A stretch of DNA of 64,000 bases, from positions 682,001-746,000 of the forward strand of contig CP136011.1 of NCBI GenBank assembly GCA_030263805.2, read 5' to 3'. The position numbers were made by a program, and so were the translations under genes. The notes below the pieces were generated by a model. It was not told where the DNA came from. It did no database searches and worked only from the letters and a program-made list of their open reading frames with translations. This document shows, piece by piece, positions 26,599-34,939 of this stretch (its first letter is position 1; every line of letters begins with the position of its first letter). Source of the DNA: Pseudomonas sp. FeN3W (GTDB taxonomy: Bacteria > Pseudomonadota > Gammaproteobacteria > Pseudomonadales > Pseudomonadaceae).

Positions 26599-26968
26599 AA
26601 ACCCAATACAGCGAGCCAATGGACACAGCGACAATGGCAAGCTGAATGATCAACAAAACCTTTGCTGGAAGCACGTGATGGAGAACGACGCCGAGGTAGA
26701 CAACAACAAAAGGAATAATCATGAGCGCCCAATAGAGCCCTCCCATGTTTACGCCAACATTCAAAAAGTAGACCGCTAAAAGGACGAGCGCCGCCTTGGC
26801 CAGAAACCCTGAGAGCCGTGAAAGCAAAGATTCGCGACGGGCTCCAGAGCCTGATTGAGGCTGCCAATTCTTGTTTTTGTCGAGTGATTGTTCATGAACG
26901 CTGGCGACGTGGCGATCAAGCCAAAGACTGCCATCGCTGGTGCGGTAACCACCTTCTTCCTTTTGCAT
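26579..26968 (-). CDS. Small inner-membrane protein
   Basis: 129 residues from ATG 26968 (GAGG eight bases upstream). A 50-residue hydrophilic N-terminus precedes three transmembrane helices (AALVLLAVYFLNVGV, GLYWALMIIPFVVVYLGVVL, VLLIIQLAIVAVSIGSLYWVF). Function unknown. Confidence 0.65.
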   Translation of the reverse strand: MQKEEGGYRTSDGSLWLDRHVASVHEQSLDKNKNWQPQSGSGARRESLLSRLSGFLAKAALVLLAVYFLNVGVNMGGLYWALMIIPFVVVYLGVVLHHVLPAKVLLIIQLAIVAVSIGSLYWVFDQYIL

Positions 26969-27037
26969 GCTGATCGCCTCGCTTGTCGGTTGTGATCCAA
27001 TGGCTGACCTGCACATTACAAGTCAGCCAGAGGGTGA

Positions 27038-27574
27038 TCAACTGAAATCATCACCCCAGCAGATGGTTTCGTCGTTTTCGAGATCTACGCAAACACGTGT
27101 TGCGGAGGGCTCCATATCCACCACAGGAGAATTGATGCCTTCGACTTTGGCTGGATGAAGCTGATTCTCTTTGCCGTGACTTCCGAGCTGTGCGCGATTG
27201 TTAAGCCCGAAACACAGGGCCTCGCTTTGCGCGTTAACGGCGCAGGTATAGCCCTTGGACGCCTTGATCATCTTGACGCCAATACCGAGCCCGGCGACTG
27301 GAACAGGATGCTGGCGGTTGACGGTTGTGCCATCGCCAAGCTGTCCATGCTCATTTTGGCCAAAACACATCGCCAGACCCTTCTCTGTAATGAAACAGAC
27401 GTGATCACCACCTTTACTCAAGGCGCTGATGCGGTAGGCAGTGCCTCCAATTTTCAACAGCTGGCCATCTTCAACCTGAGCGAGTTCATAATCCACAGGC
27501 TGTGCAGCAATGCTGGAGCCAGAGACGAAAGCCAGAAACACAGAAGCCATCAGGGTTGTGATTTTATTGCGCAT
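27038..27574 (-). CDS. Exported RCC1-repeat protein
   Basis: 178 residues from ATG 27574 (AAAGGA upstream; the in-frame start at 27604 lies on the promoter). Signal peptide MRNKITTLMASVFLAFVSGSSIAA, then at least three RCC1-type blades: HVCFITEKGLAMCFGQNEHGQLGDGT, YTCAVNAQSEALCFGLNNRAQLG, RVCVDLENDETICWGDDF. The G-x-N-x-x-G-Q-L-G-x-G core is clear. Too short for a closed seven-bladed propeller, so it may oligomerise or be a fragment. Periplasmic. Confidence 0.8.
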   Translation of the reverse strand: MRNKITTLMASVFLAFVSGSSIAAQPVDYELAQVEDGQLLKIGGTAYRISALSKGGDHVCFITEKGLAMCFGQNEHGQLGDGTTVNRQHPVPVAGLGIGVKMIKASKGYTCAVNAQSEALCFGLNNRAQLGSHGKENQLHPAKVEGINSPVVDMEPSATRVCVDLENDETICWGDDFS

Positions 27575-27595
27575 CGTGAGCCATCCTTTGGTTTG

Positions 27596-27641
27596 GTATA
27601 CCAACTATACAAGGCTGGGCGGTTTTGTCAATATCCGCCCA
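27596..27641 (-). promoter_or_regulatory. Promoter/operator of the RCC1-repeat gene
   Basis: Minus strand: TTGACA (27626-27631), 16 bases, TATAGT (27604-27609). A perfect palindrome TTGGTATACCAA overlaps the expected transcription start, and a second inverted repeat TGGGCGG (27616-27622)/CCGCCCA (27635-27641) brackets the -35 box. Two operators are likely. Confidence 0.6.
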
Positions 27642-27664
27642 GTCGAATAAGGGACTTCCTTCAC

Positions 27665-28096
27665 CTACTCAGAACGCCGTGGAGCAATGGTCGCTTCCCG
27701 TAGCGAATCCTGGCTTACGTCGAGCTCAAGATCCGGCAGGATGGTCTGCGGCCTGAAGATCACGCGGTAGTGGTAGGTGTTCGCATACGCGCCCTCAAGC
27801 TGCTCGGCGAAGTAGGTCACATTATCAGCCAGCCCCAAATAATGCTTTTTGAACTGATCAGGGCCTGTCTTGCATGTCACTTCAAGCTGAGCATCGGTCT
27901 TATCGACCTCAAGCGAGCATCGACCCTCAAGAGACAGAATGTAATCACCTGTGAAGCCATTGTAGAAGACAATCCTTCGGCCAATCTCGAAGTTGTCAGC
28001 GGCCTGTGAGAGGTTGTATGAGGCCAATTTCGAAGCACTTTCATCACAGCCAGCGAGCAAAGTTGCCAAGCAAACCGCCGCCACTAATTTGTTCAT
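27665..28096 (-). CDS. Beta-sandwich-type lipoprotein (phage-like)
   Basis: 143 residues from ATG 28096 (GGAG upstream). Lipobox LLAGC, Cys at 17. The mature part (NLSQAADNFEIGRRIVFYNGFTGDYILSLEGRCSLEV..LEVTCKTGPDQFKKHYLGLADNVTYFAEQLE) recalls the beta-sandwich lipoproteins encoded by many tailed phages and prophages. Likely anchored in the outer or inner membrane facing the periplasm. In phages such lipoproteins can act in superinfection exclusion, but that is not shown here. Confidence 0.6.
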   Translation of the reverse strand: MNKLVAAVCLATLLAGCDESASKLASYNLSQAADNFEIGRRIVFYNGFTGDYILSLEGRCSLEVDKTDAQLEVTCKTGPDQFKKHYLGLADNVTYFAEQLEGAYANTYHYRVIFRPQTILPDLELDVSQDSLREATIAPRRSE

Positions 28097-28195
28097 GTCA
28101 GCTACTCCAAATGCTAAACCGATAGGGATCGCAACCATACCTATCCCAGACATGCGCGTCAATTAAGATGTTTCGAACCGTTCGTATGACTTTAA

Positions 28196-28224
28196 TTGAC
28201 CAGAGCCCCATGCCAATCCATAAT
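28196..28224 (+). promoter_or_regulatory. Promoter of the two-domain RNase H gene
   Basis: TTGACC (28196-28201), 17 bases, CATAAT (28219-28224). It lies inside the longest open frame, which supports ATG 28249 as the start. Confidence 0.45.
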
Positions 28225-28248
28225 CGATCCTGGTCGACAGGTGAAATA

Positions 28249-29112
28249 ATGATCGAGCTTTACGTGAACATCCACAAGCCAAGCAGCAGCCTATCTGGCT
28301 GGGGATGTGTCGCGCGTGGCTTTTCAAGCCTCAACAAAGAGATCATGGGGGCATCCGAGGGATCCGAAATGGAAGCCCTGCTGAGCGCCTTGCTGGCAGG
28401 CCTCCAGGCCACAGCAGTTATCCCAGGGCTGGTTAATGTCGAGGTAGTGACATATCACGCGCCGCTGGCTTACGCACTGGAGCAGGGTGCATGCCGCTGG
28501 GCTAGCCACAACTGGAGGCGCAAAGCGGGCATCGAAGCAATGAATTCGCCTCTTTGGCGCAAGCTGGCTAAGGCCTCCAAGCGGGTAAGCCTCATTGTTA
28601 GAACGCCAACAAGCCTGGATGACTTCGAGCTGATGGGCCGCGCTGCCTATTATGGCTCATGCGCATTAGGTCAAAACATGGTGCACAAGCTGTTCACCGA
28701 TGGATCCTTTGTTCCCAAAGGTAAAGCCGGAGGCTGGGCAGTGATCCTTGAAAGCGGTCGCGAGGTAACGGAAATGTCAGGCGGCATGAAATGCCGAGAC
28801 TGCAACCAGGCTGAACTGCTAGCTGTCATTAAAGGCTTATCATTTTTGGATGATCGGTCAAACGCCATCGTATACACCGATTCGCGCTTCGTTGTGACCG
28901 GCACTCGGATCATTGACCTCTGGATGCAGAGCAATTGGCGTACAGCCGAGCGCAAGCGCGTGCCGCACCGGGATCTATGGGAAGCCCTGTACCAGCAAAT
29001 GCAGCGCCTTAGCGTACGATTCGAATGGATCAAGGGGCATAGCGGCATTGAACAGAATTTCAGAGCTGACCAGTTGGCCAAGCGGGAGGCTAAAAATCTT
29101 TTGCTAAATTGA
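28249..29112 (+). CDS. Two-domain RNase H protein with a degenerate first domain
   Basis: 287 residues from ATG 28249 (AGGTGA upstream). The C-terminal half (145-287) is a complete RNase HI: HKLFTDGSF (D151), QAELLAVIKGL (E189), IVYTDSRFVV (D211), WIKGHSG and FRADQLAKREA (D274). The N-terminal half (1-120) has the same strand-helix layout, SGWGCVARGFSS then MEALLSALLAGLQAT, but lacks the first and third acidic residues, so it is an inactive copy. It may bind RNA/DNA hybrids. RNase HI degrades RNA in hybrids. The window has a second, different RNase HI at 40588. Confidence 0.85.
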   Translation: MIELYVNIHKPSSSLSGWGCVARGFSSLNKEIMGASEGSEMEALLSALLAGLQATAVIPGLVNVEVVTYHAPLAYALEQGACRWASHNWRRKAGIEAMNSPLWRKLAKASKRVSLIVRTPTSLDDFELMGRAAYYGSCALGQNMVHKLFTDGSFVPKGKAGGWAVILESGREVTEMSGGMKCRDCNQAELLAVIKGLSFLDDRSNAIVYTDSRFVVTGTRIIDLWMQSNWRTAERKRVPHRDLWEALYQQMQRLSVRFEWIKGHSGIEQNFRADQLAKREAKNLLLN

Positions 29113-29122
29113 TGGAACTATA

Positions 29123-29151
29123 TTGACAGGTTGTGATGATTCTAGGAATAT
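29123..29151 (+). promoter_or_regulatory. Promoter of the 29213 gene
   Basis: TTGACA (29123-29128), 17 bases, GAATAT (29146-29151), giving a leader of about 55 bases. Confidence 0.45.
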
Positions 29152-29212
29152 AGCACCGAACCCAGCCAGTACCTGGCTGACACTATCAAGTTGAGTAGAG
29201 CAAAAGACCCCA

Positions 29213-29488
29213 ATGAGCCAGATCGCCAGTGCCACCGCTTTCGTTAACGCCCTTAAAGAAGCAGGTATCACAGTCCAAAACGAAGCCGTCCTTATCAGTG
29301 AGCTGGACGCCTCAACCGATCAGAACTTGACCCTGGAAAAACTCTGCCTTCGCGGCAATGACAAAAACGTTTCCTTCATCGCCGACCTCAATGGCGATGC
29401 CAAACTCCTCTCTAAAGCATTCGTAACCCACGGCTTTGACGGTTTTACATACCGTACATTCATCAACAGTCTGAAGACCGAAGCCTGA
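29213..29488 (+). CDS. Small hypothetical protein
   Basis: 91 residues, soluble alpha/beta, acidic. The layout (helix, strand, TDQNLTLEKLCLRGND, helix) is unrevealing and I recognise no family. It stands under its own promoter. Confidence 0.65.
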   Translation: MSQIASATAFVNALKEAGITVQNEAVLISELDASTDQNLTLEKLCLRGNDKNVSFIADLNGDAKLLSKAFVTHGFDGFTYRTFINSLKTEA

Positions 29489-29551
29489 CGCGCGGGTGGC
29501 GAAAGCCACCCCAAAAATCCAGGTGGTATGGTTTCAACCTGAAGGAAAGCC

Positions 29552-30274
29552 ATGATCATCAACAGCCCGTTCCGCGATTATTACGACCACTGCATCGGCT
29601 ATGGTATCGACAAGGGTATCGTGTTTAATCGTGAACAGCCTGTAGTCATTTACCATCCTGGCAGGTCAAGCGCCGGTCGAAGCGCCCTGGATGATGCCGC
29701 AGCAGACATCACCGCGCTCTATGCGCGCATCCGCGACCAGATCCCGATGCTTGTCAGTGACAGTCATAGCACAGCACTGGTTGGTTTTTGTGGGAAGGTT
29801 CACCTAGGCGTCACGCGCCACGTGAAAAATGGCAAGTCCATGACAGTGCGCGAGTATGCCAATGGTGAAGGCGACCCGGAATGCCGCTGGAGCGAGAGTG
29901 AATTCAGCGAGGTGGAGCTTAATCAAGAGATCGTGACTGATCGCTGGTGGCTCCTGAAATCAAATCCCAAGACGCTTGGGGAGTGGTTTTCACGCACCGA
30001 AGATCATCGGGTTCATGAAGACATCGAGCTTTTTGTAAAGCACAACCTGGTCTCTTTTTACATGGACTCTTACAGGCTGATTCTGAATCCTGTGCTGAAA
30101 GACCTGAATTTTCAGAAGGTGGTTGATGGTGTCTCTGCATTTCAGGAGATTGCCATGCATGTTTCCGGTGTACTGAAGCAGCCTGAGATGAAAGCTGAGC
30201 CAATAAGCGATGTGCTGCGGGCCTCATCGAAGGGTTTTGATAAAAATAGTTTTCGCAGAGGCCCGACCAAATAA
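29552..30274 (+). CDS. Hypothetical protein
   Basis: 240 residues, soluble. N-terminus (MIINSPFRDYYDHCIGYGIDKGIVFNREQP) resembles that of conserved proteins seen in phage and plasmid genomes, but I cannot name a family. Good AAGGAAA ribosome-binding site. Confidence 0.7.
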   Translation: MIINSPFRDYYDHCIGYGIDKGIVFNREQPVVIYHPGRSSAGRSALDDAAADITALYARIRDQIPMLVSDSHSTALVGFCGKVHLGVTRHVKNGKSMTVREYANGEGDPECRWSESEFSEVELNQEIVTDRWWLLKSNPKTLGEWFSRTEDHRVHEDIELFVKHNLVSFYMDSYRLILNPVLKDLNFQKVVDGVSAFQEIAMHVSGVLKQPEMKAEPISDVLRASSKGFDKNSFRRGPTK

Positions 30275-30296
30275 GGTCAGTCATTTTGGAGTCAGT

Positions 30297-30671
30297 ATGT
30301 CAGTCACACCATTTCTTGTCGGCTTTTGCCTGTACTACCTCTTTGAGCCTTTCCTGTGGGCTAAATTGGGCAGTAAAATCTACCCGAGCTCCATGTGGGG
30401 ATTCATTAGGGCTCGTGAGTATTCACGTGTTAAAAATGTTTCCGAGATGTTTAAGGATAAAGACAAGCTTCGCTTTTCACTGTCCAGATCATTTTTGGAA
30501 TCTATTTTTCCTACGCTTTTCGCAGTTGCGATCTGGTTTATGGTGGGAGACGATGGATGGAAGGGCGCCCTAATTATTGCAGGAATTATCCAGATCATGT
30601 TTTTGTGTCGCACCCTGCTTATTTGGCTGTTCTCAGAGACACTGATTAAGGGCTTTTCCAGGCTGGACTGA
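30297..30671 (+). CDS. Small inner-membrane protein
   Basis: 124 residues from ATG 30297 with TTGGAG upstream. Three hydrophobic segments (TPFLVGFCLYYLFEPFLW, IFPTLFAVAIWFMVG, ALIIAGIIQIMFLCRTLLIWLF) with a basic cytoplasmic loop. Function unknown; 22 bases after the preceding gene, so probably co-transcribed. Confidence 0.65.
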   Translation: MSVTPFLVGFCLYYLFEPFLWAKLGSKIYPSSMWGFIRAREYSRVKNVSEMFKDKDKLRFSLSRSFLESIFPTLFAVAIWFMVGDDGWKGALIIAGIIQIMFLCRTLLIWLFSETLIKGFSRLD

Positions 30672-30725
30672 GCAAGCCTTATAGGAATGAAAGCCTCCTA
30701 AAACAAGCAATTGGACGGTTTTAAA

Positions 30726-31823
30726 ATGGAAAAGATCTTCACACGGATGCTATGCAAGCTGGTTTTTTCGCTCCGAAAGGTTCCATATACACTGAGAACC
30801 GAGGCGGTGTGCCGAGAATTCATTCTCAAATACAAGCGTAACTTCAAGCACGTCCCACCTGAAAATCTCAGCGAAGACATGTGCTATGCAATGGTTATTC
30901 AGAGTTCACTCTTGACGGAATATCGGGATGGGATGCCCTTTTCTACGCCAGGTCATGTGCGCGAGCGTGCTGAAATCATGATCAGCCAGGCCCTGAATGC
31001 TTATAATGAAGACAACCCCATTCCGTTTGCCAATCTCCCTGACGACTGGTTCAATGAAGACCTGATGACTTTTATCCTTCGGTGCAGAGGAGGCTTCCTA
31101 GCACTACCGGACAGAAGAAAGACGCTCGATATCACAATCGATGCAATCAAGCAAGACAATACAATCTTTGAAAAGCTTTCTCAAGAAAAGCAAGAGGAGG
31201 TTGTCAGAAAGGAGTTATGGCGTCTTAGCGAAGTGAAAGACAGCGAAGTCCTTGAAAGACTATTCCCCCATGCAATGCAAAAGGACTACACGTACATCGA
31301 TAAAATTCCGTATGAGCGGATTACTGAAAGTCTTATCCGTTCATGTATGCAGGCAATTGTTGGAAAGCCGCTTCCTGATAATCCTTATGAAGGAATGTTG
31401 GACTTTCTAATCAGTCAAAGAATCAGGCTGGAGCTGCTTCCCCTCCATGTAAACAGGGCTGTCACTGATTACATCTGCAAGAACATTTCAAAAGATAACT
31501 TTGAGCGCTTCTCAGACGCTTTGAAGCCAGACACGTATAAAAGCGATCTTGTTCGATTCGTAATCGATTGCGTTGATGCCGACTACAGCCGAGCTTATTC
31601 AGAATACTTTGAGTCGGGCGATGATTTTGACTCTAGGACAATGCTTAAATATTTCAGATCAAAGGTTTTGTGCGCTCACCTTCATCCCGATCAGATGGCG
31701 TCCCTATGCAATCACGAGTCTCATTGGATGGCGTTTCAGTCTATTTATGGATCAGAGGTTGCCATGTCCTACAACCCAAGCATGAAAAGTAAATTCGCAT
31801 CTCGTGATATGGGTATGGACTAG
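30726..31823 (+). CDS. Hypothetical protein
   Basis: 365 residues from ATG 30726. Helix-rich, rather acidic, no signal peptide; begins MEKIFTRMLCKLVFSLRKVPYTLRTEAVCREFI. The layout of repeated short helices recalls the helical unknowns elsewhere in the window, but the C-terminus (KFASRDMGMD) only weakly resembles the shared tag. No family recognised. Confidence 0.7.
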   Translation: MEKIFTRMLCKLVFSLRKVPYTLRTEAVCREFILKYKRNFKHVPPENLSEDMCYAMVIQSSLLTEYRDGMPFSTPGHVRERAEIMISQALNAYNEDNPIPFANLPDDWFNEDLMTFILRCRGGFLALPDRRKTLDITIDAIKQDNTIFEKLSQEKQEEVVRKELWRLSEVKDSEVLERLFPHAMQKDYTYIDKIPYERITESLIRSCMQAIVGKPLPDNPYEGMLDFLISQRIRLELLPLHVNRAVTDYICKNISKDNFERFSDALKPDTYKSDLVRFVIDCVDADYSRAYSEYFESGDDFDSRTMLKYFRSKVLCAHLHPDQMASLCNHESHWMAFQSIYGSEVAMSYNPSMKSKFASRDMGMD

Positions 31824-32231
31824 CTACTGGTTACCTGCATCCTGATTCCATTTGAGTCATGTATCACGATCAGGGATCCCCATCACAACGTCATGATTTC
31901 ATTTTAAGATTTTTCATAGACACCTATTGCTATATACGGACATATGCAGCAAAATGACACTCTGCTCTAGTATCCTTCGTATATTTAAAAGGGGCTGGGC
32001 GTTGCCTTCGGCCCGCGCTGTCGTGAACCGAGCCAGCAGAGCTGTCTCGGCCTGACGGCTTCCATCGCTAACGCGGTGTGCTTAAGATCGCAGGCAGGAG
32101 TGAGGCCAGGAAGGGGCAGGCTAATGATGATTGGTTTGCTCCCAAATGTGTCGAACAGAAAAGGTCGCGTAGGCCATTCAGCATGACCTTCGCATACAAC
32201 GTTACTGATGTTTCATCAATTCATTGGTTAA
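31824..32231. other. Intergenic region with candidate RNA
   Basis: AT-rich from 31900 to 31990, then abruptly GC-rich with strong secondary structure to about 32120 (listed separately as a candidate ncRNA). No protein-coding frame fits. Confidence 0.5.
31990..32125 (+). ncRNA. Candidate structured RNA
   Basis: Hairpin 32028-32050: CCGAG, C-T mismatch, CAGC, loop AGA, GCTG, CTCGG. GCCTG...TTCC (from about 32050) can pair with GGAA...CAGGC (to about 32121), closing a multi-stem domain. A GCC-TTC-GGC mini-hairpin lies near 32004-32012. The GC-rich block sits in a long non-coding gap between AT-rich flanks. Orientation is unproven; no known family recognised. Confidence 0.3.
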
Positions 32232-32531
32232 ATGAAAATGTCTAACACCACCATCAACCCGTCGACCCTCTACCGTTACCGCAATCTGCCATGCAGCATT
32301 GCGGATGATGATCAGCTTTGGGCAATTTCTGGTGTTGACGCAAGGGGCGGATCTGGAGTCCTGGAGTGGTGTTACGACGAAGGTGACGCCCGCGCGCTAT
32401 TCAATCAAATGAAGCGGTATCCACAATTTACGCAGCTTGAGGTCGCGCCATTTCTGGATGCAAATCGTAGAAACGAATACCGAAGCGATCATGCTCAAAA
32501 ACACGCCACCCAGCAGGGTAAGGTCTTGTAG
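32232..32531 (+). CDS. Small hypothetical protein
   Basis: 99 residues (ATG 32232, alternative ATG 32238). Contains WCYDEGDARALFNQMKRYPQFTQLEVAPF, an alpha/beta arrangement seen in small conserved plasmid proteins; family not recognised. First of three closely spaced small genes. Confidence 0.6.
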   Translation: MKMSNTTINPSTLYRYRNLPCSIADDDQLWAISGVDARGGSGVLEWCYDEGDARALFNQMKRYPQFTQLEVAPFLDANRRNEYRSDHAQKHATQQGKVL

Positions 32532-32533
32532 CT

Positions 32534-32791
32534 ATGAGCGAGCAATTACATGAGCCAGCCGAGCGATTTCACTACTACTCCCTGACATTCATGGACAGGC
32601 CGACACCAATGACTCAGCGCTGCGGATCTGTATACCTAGGCTGGCGGGAGCAGATGGTTACAAAGCCACGCATCGACGCAGCCAAAGTAGAAGCAGGGGT
32701 TGGCCCTGAGGCTGTTCTAATGGCCTGCTGCTACCTGGGATACATGACACACGAGCAAATGCTGGGCGACGCGCCTCCAGTCTGCGCATAA
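32534..32791 (+). CDS. Small hypothetical protein
   Basis: 85 residues, two bases after the previous stop. No transmembrane segment; a conserved-looking GPEAVLMACCYLGYMTHEQMLG helix near the end. Family not recognised. Confidence 0.6.
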   Translation: MSEQLHEPAERFHYYSLTFMDRPTPMTQRCGSVYLGWREQMVTKPRIDAAKVEAGVGPEAVLMACCYLGYMTHEQMLGDAPPVCA

Positions 32792-32815
32792 ACAATCGTT
32801 TGAGGTCTTTTGATC

Positions 32816-33046
32816 ATGTCCGAAGCAAAGGTCAGTTCAGGCGGAGCGGGGTTGCAGTGGCTAGGCCATTCAAGTGATCTGCGCACAAATCGCTGGAGGG
32901 TTACGTGTCCACGCTGCTCGAACTCATTCGAGCCGCAAACAACCATGTTCGCCACTCAGGTGCTGACCTGCCCAGCGAGGAAGTGCAATGCGAGTATTTT
33001 TGTTGATTACAACGCCGAAGCGGTTTCAGTGGTAGAGGCACAATAG
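32816..33046 (+). CDS. Small zinc-ribbon protein
   Basis: 76 residues from ATG 32816. TCPRCSNSFEP and LTCPARKCNASI place four Cys as two knuckles (C-x2-C and C-x4-C), typical of a zinc ribbon. Third of the small-gene run. May bind nucleic acid or a protein partner. Confidence 0.6.
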   Translation: MSEAKVSSGGAGLQWLGHSSDLRTNRWRVTCPRCSNSFEPQTTMFATQVLTCPARKCNASIFVDYNAEAVSVVEAQ

Positions 33047-33158
33047 CAACAAGATCACAACAGTGCTAGATTGGATCGAGTGCTTTACACATGACGGGAT
33101 TAATGAGCATCATTATAAAAATGTTTTGTCGATCTCTTTTGGTATTTGGTGACTTAGT

Positions 33159-33656
33159 GTGAGCAAAATGAAAAAGACTGATCTTTTTGATTATGATGAT
33201 TTCATCAATGTCAGAGAGGAGTTTTCAGTAGACGATAAAAATGGCCTTAAAGTGGGTGATTATGTTTACGGACGATGCCATCTTTTCGCGCTCGCACTAG
33301 CGCGGCAATTGCGCATGAAAATCGGGATTTTTGTCGACGAAGAATGCATACCTGACGGCGGTGAAGAGCCAATTCGGGTTCTTGTTCATGCCTTTTGTGT
33401 TCTGGACAATGATCGTGTCATTGACGCGCGCGGCGTTCGTTACAAGATCGACATGCTTCGTGAATTTTCACCACTCGCCTTCGAGTTCAATGAGCTAGCT
33501 GGCAAAGAAGCAGAAGCTCAGTTAAATGAGTGGATGAGTAATGAGCCAGCGCTTCAAGCAAAGTCAGGAGAAGAATCGGCGCTCCGTGACTATATCAAGG
33601 ACATGTGTAAATTTGGCGTGCTAGACGCCAAAGAGCAGGAATTTGGATACAGCTGA
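33159..33656 (+). CDS. Putative papain-fold (C-H-D) protein
   Basis: 165 residues from GTG 33159 (ATG 33168 also possible). YGRCHLFALALARQL (C40), VLVHAFCVLDNDRVIDARG (H77, D89) gives the same Cys-His-Asp order as the protein at 11693, with a helix after the Cys and two strands carrying His and Asp. This is the core of papain, NlpC/P60 and transglutaminase folds. No signal peptide, so cytoplasmic. Function unknown. Confidence 0.55.
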   Translation: MSKMKKTDLFDYDDFINVREEFSVDDKNGLKVGDYVYGRCHLFALALARQLRMKIGIFVDEECIPDGGEEPIRVLVHAFCVLDNDRVIDARGVRYKIDMLREFSPLAFEFNELAGKEAEAQLNEWMSNEPALQAKSGEESALRDYIKDMCKFGVLDAKEQEFGYS

Positions 33657-33664
33657 GCTAAATT

Positions 33665-34042
33665 TCAAGGTGATTCAACCCTTCGCCCCGCAAGAACGCT
33701 TAGCTTGTGAGCAGTTGTAGCCAAGGCTCGACGATAAGCCGAGGCCTTCTGCCTGGAGATCTCCCCACCCTGTTCAGCCTCTTGCGCCATTTCATGAATG
33801 GTGGCTCCCTCAATTGCATCGACCAGTGCCGCAATAGCTTCCTCGCTGGATAGCGGGATCATCCAAATGCCTTCCCGCAGGTTGCGAGAGGTTACCCGAG
33901 CGAAGTCCTGCAAATAGTCAACACGCAAGCCCTCGCCATCGAACAAATCTTCGATATCTTCATCACTGGCATCAGCGAGGAATTGCAGGCGATGCTCTAG
34001 CGCTTCCGCTTCGATTTTCGTGAGCTGAAGGTGCTTTAGCAT
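33665..34042 (-). CDS. Hypothetical helical protein
   Basis: 125 residues, acidic, all-helical; a long helix with AEALEHRLQFLADASDEDIEDLF. Its promoter is well formed (34083-34110). No family recognised. Confidence 0.65.
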   Translation of the reverse strand: MLKHLQLTKIEAEALEHRLQFLADASDEDIEDLFDGEGLRVDYLQDFARVTSRNLREGIWMIPLSSEEAIAALVDAIEGATIHEMAQEAEQGGEISRQKASAYRRALATTAHKLSVLAGRRVESP

Positions 34043-34082
34043 GAAAATATCATCCGTTCAGGGCAGGGGATTACCGATCAAG

Positions 34083-34110
34083 AGTATAGCTACCACTGTC
34101 AATCTGTCAA
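34083..34110 (-). promoter_or_regulatory. Promoter of the 33665-34042 gene
   Basis: Minus strand: TTGACA (34105-34110), 16 bases, TATACT (34083-34088). A second TTGACA lies between the two boxes. Confidence 0.6.
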
Positions 34111-34177
34111 TACAGAGGTATCCCAAACAGAGCAGTTTGGCCCCAAATCTGAAACCATGACCGCCCGCAGAACAATC

Positions 34178-34205
34178 TTGACTTCTACAGTATGAGGAGT
34201 ATACT
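34178..34205 (+). promoter_or_regulatory. Promoter of the 34236 gene with GTATAC core
   Basis: TTGACT (34178-34183), 16 bases, TATACT (34200-34205), in GAGTATACTAG. Confidence 0.55.
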
Positions 34206-34235
34206 AGACGGAAATGAATCACTTGGAATTCCAGC

Positions 34236-34574
34236 ATGCAAAAGATGAACGCTGAAGGCTACGTCACGGTTCCATATGACCCTGCACTCATGTCTTTCTT
34301 GCATGAGGGCACACTGATCAGAAACCCGTTCCTGTCTAAATGTGGCCGATTTCCGGTCGACCCCGTAGTGGCTTATGGTTTTGAAGTGGTTGACACGGGC
34401 GGGGGCTGCCAGGCGCTGCAATTGAACCTCCCAGATGGTGGATGGTTCTGGTTGACCGATGACTGCGCCGTGCCGGACGCGAGCACTGAGGACGCCGATA
34501 TTGGTCGATATGATGCTGAGGGCGAGCTATTGGGCATCTGTAAGGCTTCCGAAATCATCATGGCCGACGATTGA
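34236..34574 (+). CDS. Hypothetical protein
   Basis: 112 residues, acidic, beta-rich (GFEVVDTGGGCQALQLNLPDGGWFWLTDD). Co-transcribed with the next small gene (17 bases apart). No family recognised. Confidence 0.65.
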   Translation: MQKMNAEGYVTVPYDPALMSFLHEGTLIRNPFLSKCGRFPVDPVVAYGFEVVDTGGGCQALQLNLPDGGWFWLTDDCAVPDASTEDADIGRYDAEGELLGICKASEIIMADD

Positions 34575-34591
34575 GCGCCGGGAGCCATTCA

Positions 34592-34867
34592 ATGAACAAC
34601 TCCAAAAAGTTGCGCTGGAAAATGAAGGCAGCACCAAAAGGCCAGGCTGCCATAGCTGGGCCTCGTAGCCATGTGCTGCATGACGGCAAAAAACGATACG
34701 CCGAAGTCAGCTGCCTGCGCTCTGGGAAGTGGTACTGGGTAGCTGGATTCGATTCTGGCGGGCCGCACCAATACACTTGCGACAAGCCGGCTGACACGGC
34801 AGATGAGGCAAAAGCTCAGGCCATGGCCTACATCAAAAGGCACTTGTCCACGCAGAAGGGGGACTGA
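34592..34867 (+). CDS. Small basic hypothetical protein
   Basis: 91 residues from ATG 34592 with GGGAG upstream. Lys-rich N-terminus (NNSKKLRWKMKAAPKGQ) and a beta-sheet body (RYAEVSCLRSGKWYWVAGF), followed by a helix. May bind nucleic acid; family not recognised. Confidence 0.6.
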   Translation: MNNSKKLRWKMKAAPKGQAAIAGPRSHVLHDGKKRYAEVSCLRSGKWYWVAGFDSGGPHQYTCDKPADTADEAKAQAMAYIKRHLSTQKGD

Positions 34868-34908
34868 TGAGAGAAATCGTTACTTGGCCGGTACGGCGCT
34901 AGCTTGAA

Positions 34909-34938
34909 AAAAGCCCGGCAACTGCCGGGCTTTTCATT
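34909..34938. terminator. Strong bidirectional terminator
   Basis: Perfect stem AAAAGCCCGGCA (34909-34920) / TGCCGGGCTTTT (34923-34934) between convergent genes, with T-runs on both strands. Confidence 0.9.
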
Positions 34939-34939
34939 C

